DNA of 46,974 nucleotides from Chloroflexota bacterium (GCA_016209205.1 JACQWQ010000202.1:1-46974), one strand, 5' to 3'. Shown: positions 22,933-30,089, counted from the stretch's first letter. The notes: generated from the letters alone by a model not told the origin. A program made the numbers and translations.

Positions 22933-23838
22933 TTATTGATTCAGGGCTTGATCGATCACTTGCTTGAATTCGTCCGGTGATGTTAAACCGACTAATGGCT
23001 TGCCGTTCACAAAAAACGTTGGCGTGCTGGATACTCCATTCGCCTGCGCTTCTTGCGTGTCGGCTTGTACCCGCGCCAGTGTCTCATCACCCGTAACACA
23101 TTTTTCGAATTTGGTCATCTCCAAATCCAACGCTTTGCCAAAAGCGATGAGTTTGTCCTTGGCGAACGCGCCCTGATTCTCGCCGTTTTGATGGTCGAAC
23201 AGGGAATCGTGATATTGCCAGAATTTGCCCTGGTCTGCCGCGCACTCTGCCGCCACTGCCGCCCAAACCGATTCGTTGCCCAGAAATGCCATGTGCTTGT
23301 AGACATAGGTGGCTTTGCCTGTGCCCACATATTCCTTGATCAGCATTGGGGCAACGGCTTGATGATGCCGTCCACAAAACGGACATTGAAAATCCGCGTA
23401 CTCGACGATCATTACTCGCGCGTTCGCATTTCCCAAACGATTTGCCGCGCGCACCTTGAACGCGTTGTTGTCCACCGTGCGGGGACCCTGCGAGCCCTGT
23501 CCCTGTTGGCTTTGCGCCTGGAGTTGTTGAATGGCTTCAATCAATCCTTCGCGCGCGGCTTTTTTGATGGTCGCTTCGTCGAGTGTCGCTGCGGGGGGGG
23601 GGGCAGGTTTCGCGGTCAACTGTGTAAGTGCGAAAAACGCGCCCAGCCCGACCAGCACGCCCAACAAAAACCACGCGGGCGCGACGAACATGCGCCACGC
23701 GGGTTTGCTTTCCGCCGCCGCTGGCGCGGAGGGGGGGGGTAGCGTTTCCGCTTCCGGTTCAGGGGGAGTGACCGTCGCGACGGGCTTAACTTGGCTCTCC
23801 GTGGGTGCCTCCGGCGTCGGATTCATTTCTTCGGACAT
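22933..23838 (-). CDS. Membrane-anchored DsbA-like thioredoxin-fold protein
   Basis: This 301-residue protein has a proline-rich cytoplasmic N-terminus, one membrane helix (about 52-72, FVAPAWFLLGVLVGLGAFFA), a linker with a Gln-rich coiled segment, and a DsbA/DsbG-type domain with the redox motif CPFC (FQCPFCGRHH) and the cis-proline context VSSTPTFFVNG. It probably forms or repairs disulfides outside the membrane. Two G runs (23593-23603 and 23731-23739) encode prolines in the linkers. It is the only gene between the tRNA-Leu terminator and the REP-like element. Confidence 0.88.
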   Translation of the reverse strand: MSEEMNPTPEAPTESQVKPVATVTPPEPEAETLPPPSAPAAAESKPAWRMFVAPAWFLLGVLVGLGAFFALTQLTAKPAPPPAATLDEATIKKAAREGLIEAIQQLQAQSQQGQGSQGPRTVDNNAFKVRAANRLGNANARVMIVEYADFQCPFCGRHHQAVAPMLIKEYVGTGKATYVYKHMAFLGNESVWAAVAAECAADQGKFWQYHDSLFDHQNGENQGAFAKDKLIAFGKALDLEMTKFEKCVTGDETLARVQADTQEAQANGVSSTPTFFVNGKPLVGLTSPDEFKQVIDQALNQ

Positions 23839-23875
23839 GGGCAGGACCTTTCTGCGTGCAGAGCGTCGAGTGATG

Positions 23876-23903
23876 AAAAAGCCGGTCGAAATTGTGACCG
23901 GCT
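23876..23903 (-). terminator. Terminator of tRNA-Leu
   Basis: AGCCGGTC and GACCGGCT pair around an eight-base loop, followed on the minus strand by TTTTC. Confidence 0.85.
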
Positions 23904-23913
23904 CTCACAACAA

Positions 23914-23998
23914 TGGGGCTGAAGGGACTCGAACCCATACGGAGGGACACTCCAGCGGATTTTAAGTCCGCGGCGGCTGCCAATTTCGCCACAGCCCC
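23914..23998 (-). tRNA. tRNA-Leu (UAA anticodon)
   Basis: An 85-base class II tRNA: acceptor GGGGCTG pairs with CAGCCCC, the anticodon arm is GCGGA-CTTAAAA-TCCGC with anticodon TAA, there is an extra arm, and the T arm contains GGTTCGAGTCC. The discriminator is A. CCA is not encoded. Confidence 0.93.
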
Positions 23999-24009
23999 AA
24001 TATGCGTGC

Positions 24010-24037
24010 ATTGTACGACGCTTGTTTTTTTTGTCAA
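24010..24037 (-). promoter_or_regulatory. Promoter of tRNA-Leu
   Basis: Perfect TTGACA (24032-24037) and TACAAT (24010-24015) on the minus strand, 16 bases apart, ending 11 bases before the tRNA. Confidence 0.75.
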
Positions 24038-24050
24038 CGCGTGAAATATA

Positions 24051-24116
24051 GACCCCAAGTGTTTTCGCCGCGCGGCGCGACCCGATTTGCGACATCGTTG
24101 AGAAACACTTGGGGTC
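24051..24116 (-). terminator. Inverted repeat downstream of the lipoprotein gene
   Basis: GACCCCAAGTGTTT (24051-24064) and AAACACTTGGGGTC (24103-24116) are exact inverses with a 38-base loop that has a GCCGCGCGGCGC inner stem. It probably ends the lipoprotein transcript, though no T-tract follows. Confidence 0.55.
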
Positions 24117-24133
24117 TTGGTTGTAGCGTCCGA

Positions 24134-24799
24134 CTATGGCTCGAAAATCACTTGCGCGGCGCCGCCCAAAATCGCGCGGTCGTCGTTGAAATCCAGCACG
24201 CGCAAGTCAAGCCGCAGCGCGATGCGCTCGCGCAAATGTCCTTGCCACACCACCGAATCAAAGCGTTCGCGATACGGGAATTGATCCAGATTGGTAAATT
24301 CCGCGCCGCCCGTTTTCGCGCCCACATAACCGACGTTTGTCCCCGGAATGAACGCGCCGCGCTCCACCGTGTAGGTCACCGGAATGGTAAAATCGCCAAT
24401 CCGATTGGCGGGAAGCTCGCCCGGTGTCGGATTGGGTTCTTGCACGACGAGATGAATGGTGCCCGCCAAAGTTATGCCCGTTTCATCGTACGCCACGACG
24501 CGCAATTTCAAATCCACCAATGAGAACAAGACCAGCGCGCCGGTCCAATTCACCGAATCGGCAGTGGCTTTTAACGCCTGTACCCCATTGAAATCCATGA
24601 GGGCGCGCCCGTCCGGCGCTTTGCCATAATACGCAATCGTCGTACCGGGCATCGTCTGTCCGGCTTGGATCGTCAATGTTACCGGACCATCGTACGAAAT
24701 CTGGCGCGTGGGCGTTGGATTTCCACCAAACACTTGACACGCGCTGGACGCGCCAAGCACACCGACAAGCACAATCCAAAAGAGAATCTTGCGCGGCAT
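24134..24799 (-). CDS. Lipoprotein with two tandem repeat domains
   Basis: This 221-residue protein starts MPRKILFWIVLVGVLGASSAC with a lipobox Cys at 21, so it is probably anchored to the membrane. The remainder is two homologous domains of about 85 residues: VTLTIQAGQTMPGTTIAYYG (first) matches VTYTVERGAFIPGTNVGYVG (second), and DSVNWTGALV matches DSVVWQGHLR. Each looks like a beta-rich fold. I do not recognise the family. The ATG at 24799 is preceded by GGAGGGG and a good promoter. Confidence 0.75.
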   Translation of the reverse strand: MPRKILFWIVLVGVLGASSACQVFGGNPTPTRQISYDGPVTLTIQAGQTMPGTTIAYYGKAPDGRALMDFNGVQALKATADSVNWTGALVLFSLVDLKLRVVAYDETGITLAGTIHLVVQEPNPTPGELPANRIGDFTIPVTYTVERGAFIPGTNVGYVGAKTGGAEFTNLDQFPYRERFDSVVWQGHLRERIALRLDLRVLDFNDDRAILGGAAQVIFEP

Positions 24800-24821
24800 A
24801 AATTTGCACCCCTCCGCATTC

Positions 24822-24850
24822 AGTGTAGAACGCACCCGCGTGTGTGTCAA
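24822..24850 (-). promoter_or_regulatory. Promoter of the two-domain lipoprotein gene
   Basis: TTGACA (24845-24850) and TACACT (24822-24827) on the minus strand, 17 bases apart, 22 bases upstream of the ATG. Confidence 0.6.
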
Positions 24851-24896
24851 CTGCGGGGGCGCTGTCAAAGTCCGCGCTCCGAACATGTCGGATGGA

Positions 24897-24960
24897 ATCC
24901 GACGGCAGACAATGCGGGAAACATGCGCCGCATGTTTGGTGCGGTCCCCGCCGTCGGTGG
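24897..24960. promoter_or_regulatory. Nested palindrome between divergent genes
   Basis: CCGACGGC (24899-24906) and GCCGTCGG (24950-24957) enclose AAACATGCGCCGCATGTTT (24919-24937), a near-perfect palindrome. It is centred in the divergent region between the lipoprotein and rsmI and could be an operator. Confidence 0.4.
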
Positions 24961-25022
24961 CGATGCAGTACATCGCATTAACCGACGACCTGGACAGCGC
25001 CCCGTGTCAACTGCCGTTTTAA

Positions 25023-25051
25023 TTGACATGCTCCAAGAGTACGCATACAAT
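25023..25051 (+). promoter_or_regulatory. Promoter of rsmI, near-leaderless
   Basis: TTGACA (25023-25028) and TACAAT (25046-25051) are 17 bases apart. The predicted start of transcription (about 25058) is only a few bases before the GTG at 25062. Confidence 0.65.
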
Positions 25052-25061
25052 CGCGCAAGCT

Positions 25062-25742
25062 GTGAAACAAGGCGCCTTGTACGTCGTTGCGACGCCCATC
25101 GGAAATCTCCAGGACCTGACGCGGCGCGCGCGACGCATCTTGCAGGAAGCAGACGCGGTGATCTGCGAAGAACACCGCGCCGGGTCAACGCTGCTTGCGC
25201 AATTGCAGATTACGAAACCGCTGTACGAACTGAACGAGCATTCACGCCCCACCGACGCAGAGGCGCTGTGCGAACGCTTACGCAATGGCGAAAGGCTCGC
25301 GCTGATTTCGGATCACGGCACGCCGCTCGTTCAAGACCCGGGCGCGGAGCTCGTCGCTGCGGCAATCCGCGCGGGCGTGCGCGTAGAACCCATTCCGGGC
25401 GCGTCGGCGATTCTCGCCGCGTTGGTAGCGAGCGGGATTGCCGCGCCGCGTTTTCGTTTTGTCGGACTGCTGCCGCCTAAACGCGAGGCACGCGCACAAG
25501 CATTAAAGAATTTACGCGCCGTACGCGAGACGATGATTTTGCTCGACGCGCCGTATCGTCTCGCGCCGCTGTTGAACGCGCTGTGCGACGCGTTCGGAAG
25601 TGAACGCCGCGCGGCAGTCGCGTGCAATCTGACTACGCCGCAAGAAAATTTTGTGCGCGGCGCCCTCGCCGAAATCGTGGATCATTTCACGCGCCACCCC
25701 TTCAAAGGCGAATTTGTGGTCGTGATTGAAGGCGTGCGATAG
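25062..25742 (+). CDS. rsmI: 16S rRNA 2'-O-ribose methyltransferase RsmI
   Basis: RsmI methylates the ribose of 16S rRNA C1402 with S-adenosylmethionine. The protein shows the tetrapyrrole-methylase fold: GALYVVATPIGNLQDLTRRA, CEEHRAGSTLL, LALISDHGTPLVQDPGAELV and RVEPIPGASAILAALVASG. At about 226 residues it lacks the usual C-terminal segment of longer RsmI proteins. GTG at 25062 is chosen because the TTG at 25023 forms the -35 of the promoter. The last two codons and stop (GTGCGATAG) are the seed word of the repeat array that follows. Confidence 0.9.
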   Translation: MKQGALYVVATPIGNLQDLTRRARRILQEADAVICEEHRAGSTLLAQLQITKPLYELNEHSRPTDAEALCERLRNGERLALISDHGTPLVQDPGAELVAAAIRAGVRVEPIPGASAILAALVASGIAAPRFRFVGLLPPKREARAQALKNLRAVRETMILLDAPYRLAPLLNALCDAFGSERRAAVACNLTTPQENFVRGALAEIVDHFTRHPFKGEFVVVIEGVR

Positions 25743-25975
25743 TGCAATGGTGCAATCGTGCGATAGTGCAATCGTGTGATAGTGCAATCGTGCGATAGTG
25801 CAATCGTGCGATAGTGCAATCGTGTGATAGTGCAATCGTGTGATAGTGCAATCGTGCGATAGTGCAATCGTGCGATAGTGCGATAGTGCGATAGTGCAAT
25901 CGTGTGATAGTGCAATCGTGCGATAGTGCAATCGTGTGATAGTGCAATCGTGCGATAGTGCGATAGTGCGATAGT
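25738..25975. repeat. 16-bp minisatellite (GCGATAGTGCAATCGT)
   Basis: About 14 near-identical tandem units of GCGATAGTGCAATCGT, with GTGATAG variants and a few shortened GCGATAGT units. It begins at the rsmI stop codon. There are no spacers, so it is not CRISPR. All six frames are open for long stretches, which yields spurious repetitive open frames. Confidence 0.95.
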
Positions 25976-26125
25976 ATTTTCACTACCGCACTACCCAACT
26001 ACCGAACTATTGCACTACCGCACTACCCAACTACCGAACTATTGCACTACCGCACTACCCAACTACCGAACTATTGCACTACCGCACTATCCAACTACCG
26101 AACTATTGCACTATCGCACTTACTC
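25976..26125. repeat. 32-bp minisatellite complementary in words to the preceding array
   Basis: Four units of about 32 bases containing ACTACCGCACTACCCAACT and ACCGAACTATTGC. The words GCACTATCGCAC and CACTACCGCAC are the inverse of the GTGCGATAGTGC words on the left, so the two arrays could fold onto each other. Confidence 0.9.
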
Positions 26126-26140
26126 AACGAGGAGTTCTTT

Positions 26141-27124
26141 ATGAAAGCTGTTATCTTGCTCGCCGGTCTCGGTACCCGTTTGCGACCTCACACCTACAGC
26201 CGCCCCAAACCACTCGTCAATGTCGCGGGCAAACCGGTCCTCGGGCACATTCTCGACGGCATGGCGGAAATCCAATTCGACGAAATCATTTTTATCGTCG
26301 GCTACCTCGGCGATCAAATCGAAAAGTACGTCACTACACAGTATCCACATATCCACGCGCGTTTCGTCGTGCAAGAAGAGATGCGCGGCCAAGCACACGC
26401 CATTCATCTCGCCAAAGACTTTATTGACCAAGAAGTGCTGATTATTTTTGGGGATACGATTTGGGAAACGGATTGGACGCGCTTGCAGCGTGTGGAATCC
26501 GACGGCTTGATTTATTGCCACGAGGTGCCCGACCCGCGCCGCTTTGGCGTGGTCACGTTGGACAATGGCTTCGTCACGCGCTTTGTCGAAAAACCCCAGA
26601 CGCCGATTTCGAATCTCGCCGTCGTCGGCGTGTATTATTTCAAAGCGTGGCAAAAAATCATGCAAGCGATTGACGACATTATCACACTGAACATTCAGAC
26701 CAAAGGCGAATACTATCTCGCCGACGCGATGCAGCGCATGATCGAACAGGGCGCGAAACTCGAAGCCGAACGCATCAGTGTGTGGGAAGATTGCGGCACG
26801 CGCGAAGCCATCCTGCAGACGAATCGCTATCTCTTGGGAAAAAACGGCAAGTTCACCGCTCAAGCGGAAGACTCGCACATTATCCCGCCCGTGTATATCG
26901 CCGAAGGTGTACAGGTGCGGCGCGCGATTATTGGGCCCAACGTTTCCATTTCCGAAGGCGCTATCATCGAAGATACGATCCTGCGCGACTGCATCATCAG
27001 CGAAAACGCCGAGGTGAGAAACGCAATGCTGGAATGGTCGCTGATTGGTTCCAATGCGCGCGTGCGCGGCACGTTTGACAAATTGAACGTAGGCGATTCG
27101 TCCGAACTCGATTTTTCGGAATGA
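26141..27124 (+). CDS. Sugar-nucleotidyltransferase with left-handed helix domain
   Basis: This 327-residue protein has an N-terminal nucleotidyltransferase domain: the activation loop LAGLGTRLRPHT, then RPKPLVNVAGKPVLGHI, GDTIWETDW and VEKPQTP. A C-terminal hexapeptide-repeat beta-helix follows (PPVYIAEGVQVRRAIIGPNV, then DTILRDCIISENAEVRN). It probably activates glucose-1-phosphate or a related sugar with UTP, dTTP or GTP, like RmlA/GlmU-type enzymes; the exact sugar is not clear. CGAGGAG lies 8 bases before the ATG, immediately after the minisatellite. Confidence 0.88.
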   Translation: MKAVILLAGLGTRLRPHTYSRPKPLVNVAGKPVLGHILDGMAEIQFDEIIFIVGYLGDQIEKYVTTQYPHIHARFVVQEEMRGQAHAIHLAKDFIDQEVLIIFGDTIWETDWTRLQRVESDGLIYCHEVPDPRRFGVVTLDNGFVTRFVEKPQTPISNLAVVGVYYFKAWQKIMQAIDDIITLNIQTKGEYYLADAMQRMIEQGAKLEAERISVWEDCGTREAILQTNRYLLGKNGKFTAQAEDSHIIPPVYIAEGVQVRRAIIGPNVSISEGAIIEDTILRDCIISENAEVRNAMLEWSLIGSNARVRGTFDKLNVGDSSELDFSE

Positions 27125-27128
27125 ACCG

Positions 27129-27264
27129 GAATGGTAGGGGCTGTGCCTTGTGCCTGCCCCCGCTCGGGCGACCACGCGGGTTGGGCAACGACGCGGATTG
27201 GGCACGACGCGGGTTGGGCAACGACGCGGGTTGGGCAACCACAAGGGATTGCCCCTACGATAAA
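27129..27264. repeat. GGTAGGGGC...GCCCCTACG dispersed repeat with 20-bp tandem core
   Basis: The ends GTAGGGGCTGTGCC and ATTGCCCCTAC are inverted; the middle holds repeats of CGCGGGTTGGGCAACGACG. It resembles REP/MITE repeats seen in Chloroflexota and cyanobacteria. No coding potential. Confidence 0.6.
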
Positions 27265-27266
27265 AC

Positions 27267-27500
27267 ATGCGCGTCGAAACCTATTCCAGTTTTGCGTACG
27301 CGGTTGCCCCGCGCGCGTTTGACTTTGAAGGCGTAACGCATCGCGTCGAAAGCATCGTGCGACAGTGGCGCACGCCAGGGCAAATTCATTTTTACGTGCG
27401 CGACGAATGCCAAGATTTTTTTGAATTGACGTACGACGAACCAAACGACACATGGACAATTCGCACATTCGGCAAGACTTGTCCGCCGCGAATCGCTTGA
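27267..27500 (+). CDS. Small hypothetical protein
   Basis: The 77-residue product (MRVETYSSFAYAVAPRAFDF, then VESIVRQWRTPGQIHFYVRD and DTWTIRTFGKT) reads like a compact alpha/beta domain with plausible codon use. I do not recognise it. The sequence AACATG lacks a strong Shine-Dalgarno. It is followed by a repeat and then the aminotransferase. It may be genuine but unsupported by homology I can recall. Confidence 0.5.
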   Translation: MRVETYSSFAYAVAPRAFDFEGVTHRVESIVRQWRTPGQIHFYVRDECQDFFELTYDEPNDTWTIRTFGKTCPPRIA

Positions 27501-27559
27501 CGTTTCACGTTTTACGTTTGACGCTCCACTCAATTTCCAATTCCCTAAAGGTATCCATC

Positions 27560-28723
27560 ATGTCCAAATCTCGCCTTTCCCAAAAAGTAACCTGCATTCC
27601 GCCTTCCGGTATTCGCCGCTTTTTCGATATTGCCGCGACGATGAAAGATGTTATTTCGCTCGGCATCGGCGAACCCGATTTCGTCACCCCCGCGCACATT
27701 TCACAGGCGGGCATCGAGTCCATTCAACGCGGCGATACACATTACACGTCCAACAGCGGAACACTTGAACTGCGCAGCGCGCTGTCGGACAAATTGTTTG
27801 AAATGTACGGCGTGCGTTACAGCGCCGAAAATGAAATTCTCATCACCGTCGGTGTGTCCGAAGCATTACAGTGCGCGATGCTGGCGGTGATTGATCCGGG
27901 CGATGAGGTGTTGGTCGTCGAGCCGTGTTTTGTCGCGTACAAACCCAGCGTTGTTTTGGCGGGCGGCACCGCGGTCATGGTTCCCACGTACGTCGAAAAT
28001 GATTTTCAAGTGACCGCCGAAGAATTGGAGAGACATATTACGCCGCAGACGAAAGCCATTTTCATCGGCTATCCGAACAATCCGACGGGCGCGGTGTTGG
28101 GCAAGCAGCGTTTGCAGCAAATCGCCGACCTCGCGGAAAAATATGATCTGCTCGTCATCTCGGATGAAATTTACGACCGCCTCGTGTACGGCGTCGAACA
28201 CACGAATTTCGCATCCTTGCCGCGAATGCAAGAACGCACGATTTTGCTCGGCGGTTTTTCCAAGAGCTATGCCATGACCGGCTGGCGCGTCGGTTACGTG
28301 TGCGCGAACCCGGAAATTCTCGGCGCGATTCGCAAAGTGCATCAATACGCCATCATGTCCGCGCCGACGATGGCGCAGCACGCCGCGCTCGAAGCATTGC
28401 GGCACGGCGAACAGGACGTACGCGATATGGTAAACGAATACGATTTGCGCCGCCAAACGATTCTCGCCGGATTGAACACGATCGGTTTACCGACGTTCGA
28501 GCCGCACGGCGCGTTTTACGTTTTCCCCGACATTCGCCCGACGGGTCTATCGAGCAACGATTTTTCCGAAAAACTGTTGATGGAAGAGCACGTGGCGGCG
28601 GTGCCCGGCGACGCGTTCGGCGAAAGCGGCGCGGGTTTTGTGCGTATGTCGTACTGCAATTCGATGGAGAATCTCGAAGAGGCGTTGACGCGGATTGAAC
28701 GGTTGGTAAAGAGTCAAAAGTGA
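27560..28723 (+). CDS. PLP-dependent aminotransferase, class I
   Basis: This 387-residue fold-type I aminotransferase shows ISLGIGEPDFVTP, YTSNSGTLELRSAL, IFIGYPNNPTGAV, ISDEIYDRLVY, the PLP-binding Lys in GGFSKSYAMTGWRVGY, and the C-terminal GAGFVRMSYCNS (substrate-carboxylate Arg). It resembles aspartate/aromatic and alanine-type aminotransferases; the amino acid cannot be fixed. ATG at 27560 gives the typical start. The last roughly 90 bases are repeated at 29998-30086, where they end a chimeric reading frame. Confidence 0.92.
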   Translation: MSKSRLSQKVTCIPPSGIRRFFDIAATMKDVISLGIGEPDFVTPAHISQAGIESIQRGDTHYTSNSGTLELRSALSDKLFEMYGVRYSAENEILITVGVSEALQCAMLAVIDPGDEVLVVEPCFVAYKPSVVLAGGTAVMVPTYVENDFQVTAEELERHITPQTKAIFIGYPNNPTGAVLGKQRLQQIADLAEKYDLLVISDEIYDRLVYGVEHTNFASLPRMQERTILLGGFSKSYAMTGWRVGYVCANPEILGAIRKVHQYAIMSAPTMAQHAALEALRHGEQDVRDMVNEYDLRRQTILAGLNTIGLPTFEPHGAFYVFPDIRPTGLSSNDFSEKLLMEEHVAAVPGDAFGESGAGFVRMSYCNSMENLEEALTRIERLVKSQK

Positions 28724-28836
28724 AACGTGAAACGTCATGCGTCAAACTGCCTGTCCCGAACAAAGTGAAGGATGAAACGTCATACGTGAAACGTCAAACG
28801 TGAAATGTGAATATGAACTCAAATGGAAGGAGCAGG
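28724..28836. repeat. GTGAAACGTCATACGTGAAACG word repeat
   Basis: AACGTGAAACGTCATGCGTC-type words fill the gap from the aminotransferase stop to hicB; the words begin at the TGA. The related GACGTTTCACGTTTTACG word occurs at 27498-27520 upstream of the aminotransferase. Confidence 0.75.
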
Positions 28837-29043
28837 ATGAAATTTCTAATCACGATCTATCAGGACGAAGATGGAATGTTCATCGCGGAATGTCCTGCAA
28901 TCCCCGGCTGCGTGAGTCAAGGCAAAACGGAACGCGAAGCGGAAAGAAACATTCAAGAGGCAATCAAAGAGTGTCTTGAAGTGCGCGCGGAGAAAGGGAT
29001 GCCGCTCACGGTATCTACTCGCCAAATCGAGGTGATGGTTTAA
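28837..29043 (+). CDS. hicB: HicB-type antitoxin
   Basis: The 68-residue protein starts MKFLITIYQDEDGMFIAECP and contains IPGCVSQGKTEREAERNIQEAI, the HicB RNase H-like antitoxin pattern. ATG at 28837 has GGAAGGAG upstream. It precedes and overlaps hicA by one base. There is no C-terminal DNA-binding domain, so self-repression may be weak. It is the first gene of the cassette after the aminotransferase. Confidence 0.88.
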   Translation: MKFLITIYQDEDGMFIAECPAIPGCVSQGKTEREAERNIQEAIKECLEVRAEKGMPLTVSTRQIEVMV

Positions 29044-29270
29044 TGCCCATTGTGCCGCTTCTCAAGCCACGCCAAGTGATCAAGGCGTTCGAACGATTGG
29101 GATGGGAGGTTGCACGCCAGCGTGGGAGTCACATTATCATGACGAGGGAAGGACATATTGCTACGCTCTCGATCCCCAATCATGCGGAGGTCGCGCGCGG
29201 CACCTTGCGAAGTCTGATTTCAAAAGCCGGGATACCGATTGAAGAGTTTTTGGAAGCCGTAGACAAGTGA
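29043..29270 (+). CDS. hicA: HicA-type mRNA interferase toxin
   Basis: The 75-residue protein has the dsRBD-like HicA fold: KPRQVIKAFERLGWEVARQR, GSHIIMTREGH with the catalytic His in GSH, and IPNHAEVARGTLRSLISKAG. HicA cleaves mRNA and is neutralised by HicB. The ATG overlaps the hicB stop (TAATG). Antitoxin-first order matches many HicBA loci in this kind of genome. Confidence 0.92.
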   Translation: MPIVPLLKPRQVIKAFERLGWEVARQRGSHIIMTREGHIATLSIPNHAEVARGTLRSLISKAGIPIEEFLEAVDK

Positions 29271-29279
29271 GGGTGAATC

Positions 29280-29477
29280 ATGCAAGCCGAAATGCAAGAG
29301 ATTGCGCTTCCGCCTGAAGCGCAAATCAAAATAGAGTTGAGCGTCACTGCTCGAGTCCAAGTAACACATGTTACAGCCCAACGCATCGTAAGTCGTTTCT
29401 TGCTGGACCAAGTGGGCAACTTGTTGTATGGCGAGCATCCCTCATCGAACGCTATCAGGTCCCGCTTTGCGTTGTGA
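29280..29477 (+). pseudogene. Truncated small hypothetical protein
   Basis: The product begins MQAEMQEIALPPEAQIKIEL and then VTAQRIVSRFLLDQVGNLLY, the start of a protein family common in Chloroflexota and cyanobacteria that I recall as longer. After GEHPSS it breaks into the xisH remnant in another frame, so its C-terminal part is lost. The join is near 29430. The function of the intact family is not known to me. Confidence 0.45.
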
Positions 29478-29515
29478 ACGTGCAAGCGGAGGAGGTCGTG
29501 CTATGGACCGCGTAA
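29437..29515 (+). pseudogene. C-terminal remnant of xisH
   Basis: In a frame shifted from the preceding gene the sequence reads LIERYQVPLCVVNVQAEEVV and ends LWTA, a XisH-like C-terminus. Its stop overlaps the xisI start by 13 bases, the same overlap as in the intact xisH-xisI pair at 1972-1984. The nuclease core is missing. Confidence 0.65.
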
Positions 29516-29844
29516 GAGAATATCGCCAAATCATAAAACGGATTTTGGACAATTACGCCGAACTGTCGGAAACGCAAAACAAATCAGGCGTCGAAACCGT
29601 TCTGGTTTTTGATGATGAGCGCGGCAATTATTTGTGGCTGCGCGTCGGGTGGGCAGGTGATTCACGCGTGCGGAATCTGACCGTGTATGTGCGTTTGCGA
29701 AATGGGAAATTTTGGATCGAAGAGGATTGGACCGAACAAGGCATCGCGACAGATTTGCTGAACGCGGGCGTACCAAATCAAGACATTGTGCTGGCATTTC
29801 AACCACCGGAACTGCGCGCGCTTACAGAGTTTGCAACTGCCTGA
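29503..29844 (+). CDS. xisI: XisI family protein, second copy
   Basis: This 113-residue XisI (MDRVREYRQIIKRILDNYAE, then KFWIEEDWTEQGIATDLLNA and GVPNQDIVLAFQPPELR) is complete and clearly related to the one at 1643, though not a recent duplicate. Its XisH partner survives only as a C-terminal stub overlapping the start. It may be an orphan or may work with the intact XisH elsewhere. GGAGGAGG lies upstream of the ATG within the stub. Confidence 0.82.
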   Translation: MDRVREYRQIIKRILDNYAELSETQNKSGVETVLVFDDERGNYLWLRVGWAGDSRVRNLTVYVRLRNGKFWIEEDWTEQGIATDLLNAGVPNQDIVLAFQPPELRALTEFATA

Positions 29845-29855
29845 ACTATACACCT

Positions 29856-30086
29856 ATGCCCACACAAAATTCCCAGGACCTCGAACTCGCAAAATTTTTC
29901 ACCGATGTCGAACCGCTGCGCGATTGGTTTGACAAGGCGATTGTCGCGGACACATTGCCGAAACGCTTGTTGGTGATTCACGGCGTCGGCTGCGTGGGTT
30001 TCGTGCGCATGTCGTACTGCAATTCGATGGAGAATCTCGAAGAGGCGCTGACGCGGATTGAACGGTTGGTAAAGAATCAGAGGTAA
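29856..30086 (+). pseudogene. Chimera: NTPase N-terminus fused to aminotransferase C-terminus
   Basis: The 76-residue frame starts MPTQNSQDLELAKFFTDVEP and reaches VIHGVGCVG, the beginning of a STAND-type P-loop. It then switches, without the Walker lysine, to FVRMSYCNSMENLEEALTRI, the C-terminus of the aminotransferase at 27560. The switch occurs at a GGCG(T/C)GGGTTT(C/T)GTG microhomology. It has no working NTP site. The copied 3' end differs from the parent by a few bases. Confidence 0.88.
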
Positions 30087-30089
30087 CGC

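Noticed and set aside
25512..25998. Long open frames encoding Thr-Ile-Ala-Leu-Ser-His repeats
   Set aside because: They are by-products of the minisatellite, which has no stops in several frames; no start signal or neighbours support them.
25738..26125. Regular repeats that could be taken for a CRISPR array
   Set aside because: The units are tandem without unique spacers, vary in length, and no cas gene is near.
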